From contig JAFABI010000100.1 of NCBI GenBank assembly GCA_023426125.1, forward strand, positions 62,001-126,000: a stretch of 64,000 bases of DNA. The letters run 5' to 3'. Source of the DNA: Bacillota bacterium (GTDB taxonomy: Bacteria > Bacillota > Clostridia > Acetivibrionales > DTU013). Numbering within the stretch: the first letter of the stretch is position 1; each line of letters begins with the position of its first letter. The position numbers and the translations under genes were made by a program. The notes below the pieces were generated by a model, which was not told the DNA's origin, ran no database searches, and was given only the letters and a program-made list of their open reading frames with translations. Shown here piece after piece: positions 58,276 to 64,000 of the stretch.

Positions 58276-60588
58276 TTATTTGTCCTCCTGGGTGAAAGCT
58301 ACCCTGAACAGCTCGTCAATGGAGGTCAAACCCTCTCTGACAAGCCTTGAGCAGTTATCCTTCAATGTCTTCATCCCGAATCGCACGGCCCCTTCCTTCA
58401 ATAGATTGGAATGAGTGTTCCTGGCAATCATTTCGATCAATTCGCCGTTCATCGTCATGATCTCATAGACTGCAGTCCGGCCTTTATAGCCTATATTCCC
58501 GCAGGCGGGGCAGCCCTTTGCCCGGTAGAGCCTGCCGCCTTCCTCCGCAGGAATTTTCAGCAGCGCCCTTTCACTTTCCGGGGATTCATACTCCTCGCGG
58601 CATTGGGGGCACAGCTTTCTTACAAGCCTTTGGGCAATCACACCTACGATGCAGGAGGAAATCAAATACGGCTCAATGCCCATGTCAATGATTCTGGTGA
58701 TGGAGCTGGCGGCGTCATTGGTGTGGAGGGTGCTTAGCACAAGATGTCCGGTGATTGCTGCACGTATGGCTATTTCCGCAGTTTCGGAGTCACGGATCTC
58801 TCCTACCATGATAATGTCCGGGTCCTGTCTCAGAAAGGCTCTGAGCGCCATTGCAAAGGTCAAGCCGGCCTTTGTATTTACCTGCACCTGGTTGATGCCG
58901 TTGATTGTGCTTTCAACAGGGTCTTCCACCGTCAGAATGTTTATATTGGGCTTGCTGAGTTCCTTCAAAGCCGTATACAGCGTAGTGGATTTTCCGCTTC
59001 CCGTAGGCCCTGTCACCAGCACGATCCCATGGGGATTGCGGAGGATATTGTCAAATTTGGCCAGATCATCGTCAAAAAACCCCAATTCCTGCTTTTTGAC
59101 GTTAAAGCCTTCCTTGTCGGCAAGCCGGATAACCACCTTTTCGCCGAAGATTGCCGGAAGTATGGAAACACGCATGTCATAATCCCTGGAGTCAAGCTTC
59201 ATGGATATCCTTCCATCCTGGGGCAATCTTCTTTCCGCTATATTCAAACCGCTGACAATCTTTATCCTGGCCACCAGCGCCTGGTGTATCTTCCGGTCGT
59301 GCCTCATCACCTCCACCAGCTGTCCGTCGATCCTGTTCCGCACAACGGTGAACTCTTCGGTGGGTTCAATGTGAATATCGCTGGATTTATTCTGCACAGC
59401 CTTGTTAAAGATAAGGTTGACCATCTTTACGATGGGGGCGTTCTGGACGTCGCTTATGTTCAGGCTGTCTTCCGACTGGTCGTCTTTTATCTCGATTTCG
59501 ATTTCCTCATTGACCCTTTTCATTTCCTCGTCAAAATCCAGAGGCTTTCCGCTTCCATCCTTTGAAGCTTTGGAACGGTGGTGGTCGGCTTTTTTCTCCC
59601 TGGCTTTCTTCTTGTCCAGGAAAGCGCTTATGTCTTCCTTGTCGGCCAGTAGCGGTATGATTTCCAATCCGGTTGCAAGCCTCAAGTCGTCAATTGCAAA
59701 GATATTGCTGGGGTCATGCATCGCCACCTTCAGCGTGATGCCTTCCTTTTCCACAGGGACTGCCAAAAGACGTGCGGCAAGGCTCTCATTCACCAGCTCC
59801 AGCGTCTCATCGCTGATCTTTGCGCTTTTTAAGTCAACATAGCCTATACCTTTTTGCCTGGCCAGCACCGAATAGAATACTTCCTTTTCCACCATGCCTT
59901 CCTTGATGAGTATTTCATCCAGAAGGCCGCCCTTGTCCTTCTGAAGCGCAAGGGCTTTTTCCAGCTGCTCCCGTGTTATTACTCCTTCTTCCACCAGGAT
60001 GCCGCTGATTTTGTTTTTATTGTTTATTGCCGGATTCTCGCCCTCGGCGTCTCTGCCGCCTTTTGCATGCTTCCTGGAAGCTTCCGGCCTTCCTGCGGGA
60101 TTCCCGTTTTCACTTTCTCCCAATAAATCCCCTATTTCGCGTACAACAGGCTCTTTTTCAACATAATGCTTTTCAATCAGCTTCCCTATTTCCAGCGGAT
60201 CTGCATATACCGGCAGGACCTCCCGGGACGTAGCAATGCGGATATCGTCCAGAATGAAAATGTTCTTCGGATCCGTCATAGCAAGCGCCAGGGCTTTGCC
60301 CCGAATTTCCACAGGAAATACGCTATGCTTTAATATAAGACTTTTCGGAATGCTTTTAAGGATTTCCCGGTCCGGGCTGCCCAGTTCCTTCAGTTGGACA
60401 TACTCCACTCCCATGCTTTGCGCTTTGGCCTGGTTAATGTCATCTTTTGTGACACACCGCATTTCCAGCAGGATTTCCTCCAGGCTCTTTTCTGTCCGGC
60501 GCTGGATCTCCCACGCTTCCTTTAATTTATCCAGCTTGATTTTCCCTGTTTCAATCAGGATCTCATCAAGATTTTCCTGCAAATCCAT
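58276..60588 (-). CDS. pilB: Pilus extension ATPase PilB (GspE/PilB family)
   Basis: 770-aa ATPase. Two N-terminal MshEN-type domains (about 1-150 and 195-330; each with an LDEILIE...LGVEYVQL-like pattern, e.g. VYLNPK-type KALALAMTDPKNIFILDDIRIATS and ITLKVAMHDPSNIFAIDDLRLATG) can bind c-di-GMP. Then the ATPase with Walker A LVTGPTGSGKSTTLYTAL, Walker B MVGEIRDSETAEIA and a zinc tetracysteine (CPQC...CPAC). First gene of the pilus operon; GAGGG before the ATG. The c-di-GMP role is inferred from domain type. Confidence 0.95.
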   Translation of the reverse strand: MDLQENLDEILIETGKIKLDKLKEAWEIQRRTEKSLEEILLEMRCVTKDDINQAKAQSMGVEYVQLKELGSPDREILKSIPKSLILKHSVFPVEIRGKALALAMTDPKNIFILDDIRIATSREVLPVYADPLEIGKLIEKHYVEKEPVVREIGDLLGESENGNPAGRPEASRKHAKGGRDAEGENPAINNKNKISGILVEEGVITREQLEKALALQKDKGGLLDEILIKEGMVEKEVFYSVLARQKGIGYVDLKSAKISDETLELVNESLAARLLAVPVEKEGITLKVAMHDPSNIFAIDDLRLATGLEIIPLLADKEDISAFLDKKKAREKKADHHRSKASKDGSGKPLDFDEEMKRVNEEIEIEIKDDQSEDSLNISDVQNAPIVKMVNLIFNKAVQNKSSDIHIEPTEEFTVVRNRIDGQLVEVMRHDRKIHQALVARIKIVSGLNIAERRLPQDGRISMKLDSRDYDMRVSILPAIFGEKVVIRLADKEGFNVKKQELGFFDDDLAKFDNILRNPHGIVLVTGPTGSGKSTTLYTALKELSKPNINILTVEDPVESTINGINQVQVNTKAGLTFAMALRAFLRQDPDIIMVGEIRDSETAEIAIRAAITGHLVLSTLHTNDAASSITRIIDMGIEPYLISSCIVGVIAQRLVRKLCPQCREEYESPESERALLKIPAEEGGRLYRAKGCPACGNIGYKGRTAVYEIMTMNGELIEMIARNTHSNLLKEGAVRFGMKTLKDNCSRLVREGLTSIDELFRVAFTQEDK

Positions 60589-60777
60589 CATAATTCCCTC
60601 AAATTTTATAATATCATTTGTTTTTCTTAATTATATACCGGCGGAATTTAACATAAAATAATGAATCTGCCTTATATTTCCTGAAGAATTTGTTCCATCA
60701 CATTTTAGACATATAGTACCATTTGTCTTATTGCCCGGAACCGGGATTCATGACGCCCGGTCCTGTTTTTACGCAAT

Positions 60778-60801
60778 AAAAAAAGAGCCTTATCCAGGCT
60801 C
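60778..60801 (-). terminator. Terminator of the pnp-M16 unit
   Basis: On the minus strand GAGCC and GGCTC pair around TGGATAA, followed by seven T. It separates pnp/M16 from the pilus operon; the rest of the gap is AT-rich and presumably holds the pilus promoter, which I could not place with confidence. Confidence 0.8.
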
Positions 60802-60824
60802 CATCAGGGTTTTAAGAATTTTTT

Positions 60825-62087
60825 TCAGGTCGGGAAATCTAGTACCGCAAGATCAGGTACCTGTTTTATGTCGCCTACAATGGAAATCCCGATTTTCTTA
60901 CCGGAAAAAATATTGTCGATAATTTCATCGATGCTTTCCATTGTGATGGCATTGATTTTAGCCAGAACCTCTTCCGGCGTATCAATATGGTTTAACATCA
61001 GTTCGGATTTACCAATGGTGTTCATCCTGCTGCTGGTGCTTTCCAGTCCCAGGATATAGTTGCCCTTTAATTGCTCCTTGGATTTTTCAAGATCCGAAGC
61101 CTTGATCCCACGCTTAACCAGCAGCTTTATTTCAGTGCTCACCAGTTCCATCACGCTGTTTAAGTTGTCCGGATTCATCCCGGCATAGATGGTATACAGG
61201 CCTGCATTTTTATAGGCGGATGGATAGGAATAGATGGAATAGACCAGGCCTTTTTTCTCCCGGATCTTTTGGAACAGCCGGGAGCTCATCCCCCCGCCGA
61301 AAATGTTGTTTACGGCGAGGAGGGAATAAAGCTTGTCGTTGCCGTGAGCTATACCATTGAAGCCAATGCAGAGATGCACCTGCTCCGTCTCTTTCTCCCT
61401 GGTCTTGATCCCGTTGCTGAATACAACTTCCTGGAAGTCGACTTTATGGTCATTGGGTGAAGACCAGGCTCCAAAATACTTCTCCAGCAGCTCCGTCAGA
61501 TAGGCTTCTTCAAAATTTCCCGCCACTGATATGACAGTATTTTGCGGTGTGTAGTAGTTTGCCATGTACTCTCTGATCATTTCAGGATTAAAGCTTTTGA
61601 GCGATTCCTGCGTCCCCAGGATGGAGTATCCGATGGGATTTCCATCCCAGACCGCTTCGGAAAGGATATCGTGCACCAGTTCTTCCGGCGAATCCTCATA
61701 CATTCCGATTTCTTCCAGAATAACCCGTTTCTCCACACGGATGTCTTTTTTAGCAAACAAGGAATTAAAAAACATGTCGGAGAGCACGTCCAAAACCAGA
61801 TCAATATGAGAATCAAGCGTCTTGGCGTAATAACAGGTGCATTCCTTGCCTGTAAAGGCATTCAACTGTCCGCCGATGTTGTCGATGCTTTCGGCGATCT
61901 CTCCGGCATTCCTTTTTTCGGTGCCTTTAAACAGCATGTGCTCAATAAAATGAGAAATTCCGTTGTTTTGCCTGTTTTCGTTCCTGGATCCTGTTTTTAC
62001 CCATATCCCTATGGAAACCGACCTTACATAAGGTATTTTCTCATATACGATTCTGACGCCGTTACTCAATGTATATTTAGTAAACAT
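60825..62087 (-). CDS. M16 family zinc metallopeptidase (insulinase/MPP-like)
   Basis: 420-aa peptidase with the inverted zinc motif in NNGISHFIEHMLFKGTEKR (HxxEH) and a distal Glu in VEKRVILEEIGMYEDSPEE. The second half is the inactive M16 repeat with GGGMSSRLFQKIREKKGLVYSI. The gene follows pnp as mlpA does in Bacillus. AGGGG before the ATG sets the start 26 codons into a longer frame. Confidence 0.93.
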   Translation of the reverse strand: MFTKYTLSNGVRIVYEKIPYVRSVSIGIWVKTGSRNENRQNNGISHFIEHMLFKGTEKRNAGEIAESIDNIGGQLNAFTGKECTCYYAKTLDSHIDLVLDVLSDMFFNSLFAKKDIRVEKRVILEEIGMYEDSPEELVHDILSEAVWDGNPIGYSILGTQESLKSFNPEMIREYMANYYTPQNTVISVAGNFEEAYLTELLEKYFGAWSSPNDHKVDFQEVVFSNGIKTREKETEQVHLCIGFNGIAHGNDKLYSLLAVNNIFGGGMSSRLFQKIREKKGLVYSIYSYPSAYKNAGLYTIYAGMNPDNLNSVMELVSTEIKLLVKRGIKASDLEKSKEQLKGNYILGLESTSSRMNTIGKSELMLNHIDTPEEVLAKINAITMESIDEIIDNIFSGKKIGISIVGDIKQVPDLAVLDFPT

Positions 62088-62094
62088 ATATCCC

Positions 62095-64000
62095 CTATTG
62101 TTTAATTTCCGCTTCCGCCGGCATTGCGTCTTTCCTGGACAGGTTGATCCTGCCTTGCTTGTCAACCTCCAGCACCTTTACAAGGATTTCGTCGCCTACG
62201 CTGACCACGTCCTCCACTTTTGCCACCCGTTTTGTATCCAGCTTGGATATGTGGACCAGCCCTTCCTTGCCTGGAACGAATTCAACAAATGCGCCGAAGG
62301 TCATCAGCCTGGTAACCTTGCCCATGAAAATCTGTCCGGGCTGCACTTCCTTTGCGATGGCTTCAATGATTTGAAGTGCGCGTGATCCGGCTTTTTCGTC
62401 GGAGGTGGCTACAAATACCCTTCCGTCATCCTCGATATCGATCTTTACACCGGTCTCGGCGATGATCTTGTTGATCACCTTGCCGCCGGGCCCTATGACA
62501 TCCCTTATTTTGTCCGGGTCTATGGACATGGTATATACCTTCGGTGCATAGGGAGAAAGCTCTTTTCTCGGCTCGGAAATGACCGGAGCGATGACCTCGT
62601 CAAGAATCTGGAATCTTCCTTTTTTGGTTAAGTCGAAGGCCTGCCGTATGATCTCATGGGTAAGCCCGTCTACCTTTATATCTACCTGTATGGCGGTTAT
62701 ACCGTTCTTTGTGCCCGCCACCTTGAAATCCATATCTCCGAAGAAATCTTCAATCCCCTGGATATCCATAAACGTAATGAATCTGCCCGGATTTGACTCA
62801 TCAATTACCAGACCTGCCGAAATTCCTGCAACTGGGGCTTTAATGGGTACGCCGGCGTCCATTAAGGCCAGGGTGCTTCCGCAAACACTGCCCTGGGAGG
62901 TTGAGCCATTGGACATCAGTACTTCCGAAACAAGCCGGATGGCATAGGGAAATTCCTGTTCGCTGGGGATAACCGGCTCCAGGGCCCTTTCAGCAAGTGC
63001 TCCATGGCCTATTTCCCTTCTTCCCGGCCCTCTGGAGGTCTTAGCCTCGCCCACACTGTACCCGGGGAAATTATAATGGTGCATGTATCTTTTTTCTTCT
63101 TCCAGATCTACTCCGTCCAGCATCTGGACTTCTCCGATGCCACCCAGGGTAACCGTCGTCAGAACCTGTGTCTGTCCTCTCTGGAAAAGGCCGGAGCCGT
63201 GAGTTCTGGGCAGCAGCGATACGTCCGCGGCCATGGCCCTTATTTCGTCAAGCCTTCTGCCGTCGACGCGCTTGTTTTCTTCAAGGATATATGCTCTTAC
63301 AACCTTTTTCTCCAGCTTGTAAATGGCTTCATTGATAATGCCCTTGCTGTCCGGGAAGGCTTCTGCCAGGCTTTCCTGGACTTCCCCGGTAAGCTTTGCC
63401 ACTTTATCGTCTCTTACCGTCTTATCCGTAGCCAATACGGCTTCACGCATTTTTTCATGCGCCAGTTTCTTTACTTCGTTGAAGATGTCCTCCGGAACTT
63501 CGGAGGATTGATATGCAAATTTCGGCTTCCCTACCTCGGCCACGATGCCGTTTATAAACGCCGCAATCTTTTTGATCTCTTCATGGCCCTTTTTTATGGC
63601 CTCCAGCATCACATCGTCAGGTACTTCCCTGGCGCCCGCCTCGATCATTGTAATCTTTTCCGTCGTGCCGGCCAGCGTGACATACATTGCGCTTTTGTCC
63701 CTTTGTTCGGCGTTCGGGTTGACGATGACCTGGCCATCAACCAATCCCAGCACGACCCCTCCGATCGGCCCGTTGAAGGGAATATCCGATATGCTCAAGG
63801 CTGCCGAAGATCCGATCATTGCAGCGACTTCCGGCGAATTATCCTGATCCACCGACATAACGGTGTTGATGACCGTGACATCATTTCTCAGATCCTTGGG
63901 GAAGAGCGGCCGGATAGGCCTGTCGATCACCCTGGAGGTAAGTATGGCCTTCTCGGAAGGTTTGCCCTCCCTTTTGATAAAGCCTCCGGGAATCTTTCCT
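62095..64000 (-). CDS. pnp: Polyribonucleotide nucleotidyltransferase (5' end outside window)
   Basis: PNPase, a phosphorolytic 3'-5' exoribonuclease. The reading frame is open to the window edge and starts within the first RNase PH domain (GKIPGGFIKREGKPSEKAIL, then TSRVIDRPIRPLFPK). The second RNase PH domain (RTHGSGLFQRGQTQVLTTVTLG), a KH domain (IRDVIGPGGKVINKIIAETG) and an S1 domain (GQIFMGKVTRLMTFGAFVEF) follow. About 60 residues at the N-terminus lie beyond the window. It is eight bases upstream of the M16 gene. Confidence 0.96.
   Translation of the reverse strand, partial: GKIPGGFIKREGKPSEKAILTSRVIDRPIRPLFPKDLRNDVTVINTVMSVDQDNSPEVAAMIGSSAALSISDIPFNGPIGGVVLGLVDGQVIVNPNAEQRDKSAMYVTLAGTTEKITMIEAGAREVPDDVMLEAIKKGHEEIKKIAAFINGIVAEVGKPKFAYQSSEVPEDIFNEVKKLAHEKMREAVLATDKTVRDDKVAKLTGEVQESLAEAFPDSKGIINEAIYKLEKKVVRAYILEENKRVDGRRLDEIRAMAADVSLLPRTHGSGLFQRGQTQVLTTVTLGGIGEVQMLDGVDLEEEKRYMHHYNFPGYSVGEAKTSRGPGRREIGHGALAERALEPVIPSEQEFPYAIRLVSEVLMSNGSTSQGSVCGSTLALMDAGVPIKAPVAGISAGLVIDESNPGRFITFMDIQGIEDFFGDMDFKVAGTKNGITAIQVDIKVDGLTHEIIRQAFDLTKKGRFQILDEVIAPVISEPRKELSPYAPKVYTMSIDPDKIRDVIGPGGKVINKIIAETGVKIDIEDDGRVFVATSDEKAGSRALQIIEAIAKEVQPGQIFMGKVTRLMTFGAFVEFVPGKEGLVHISKLDTKRVAKVEDVVSVGDEILVKVLEVDKQGRINLSRKDAMPAEAEIKQ

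Overview
The window looks like chromosome from an anaerobic, spore-forming clostridium of the Ruminiclostridium/Acetivibrio (Hungateiclostridiaceae) type. This is inferred from gene content and order. Sporulation genes are present (spoIIM, ytfJ/gerW, dpaA, dpaB, dacF), as are a Gram-positive type IV pilus operon, an agr-type peptide signalling locus, a biotin-dependent decarboxylase/transcarboxylase set like that of cellulolytic clostridia, and an SLH protein with a cohesin-like C-terminus. Most genes lie on the minus strand.

Layout: 1-5 kb carries chorismate mutase, a HutP-family protein, a BaiN/HI0933-like flavoprotein, a MurR/RpiR regulator and an orphan plus-strand gene. 5-9 kb is the biotin carboxyltransferase cluster (oadA-like, biotin carrier, a 63-aa protein, mmdA-like). 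9-15.5 kb is a conserved clostridial block: mnmM, rluB, ytfJ, DUF2953, scpB, scpA, trpS, M50 protease. 15.5-18.4 kb has two microprotein genes divergent from an XRE repressor, with clear promoters and palindromes, then an agr-like operon (agrB, kinase-less receptor, agrD). 18.6-26.9 kb holds the synteny block spoIIM-(nudF)-xerD-deoB-pdp-dacF, plus rnhA and proC.

27-39 kb is accessory: tRNA-Trp, a secreted nuclease, a hicAB pair whose toxin gene is broken, an unknown operon of three or four genes with two very short members, lipoproteins, a 3D-domain protein, tRNA-Pro, a 3' fragment of a second tRNA-Pro 1.6 kb away, and several small His-, Gly- or Met-rich proteins resembling spore-surface proteins. 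39-43 kb has a class V aminotransferase, an ECF S component, a TM1266-family regulator and dipicolinate synthase (dpaA-dpaB). A possible structured RNA and a strong terminator follow at 43.27-43.46 kb.

43.5-60.6 kb is one long minus-strand pilus locus: pilB, pilT, pilM, pilC, pilin, a second prepilin-like protein, pilN-like, pilO-like, another pseudopilin, a 771-aa PilX-like protein, a lipoprotein, a VWA protein and the SLH/cohesin-like protein. The window ends in an M16 peptidase and a 5'-truncated pnp.

Three families of dispersed palindromic intergenic repeats recur across the window. The strongest candidates for undescribed biology are the kinase-less agr locus with a serine-type autoinducer peptide, the unknown accessory operon at 30.9-33.0 kb, the XRE/microprotein module, and the surface proteins appended to the pilus operon. 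No database search was possible, so family names rest on motif recognition.
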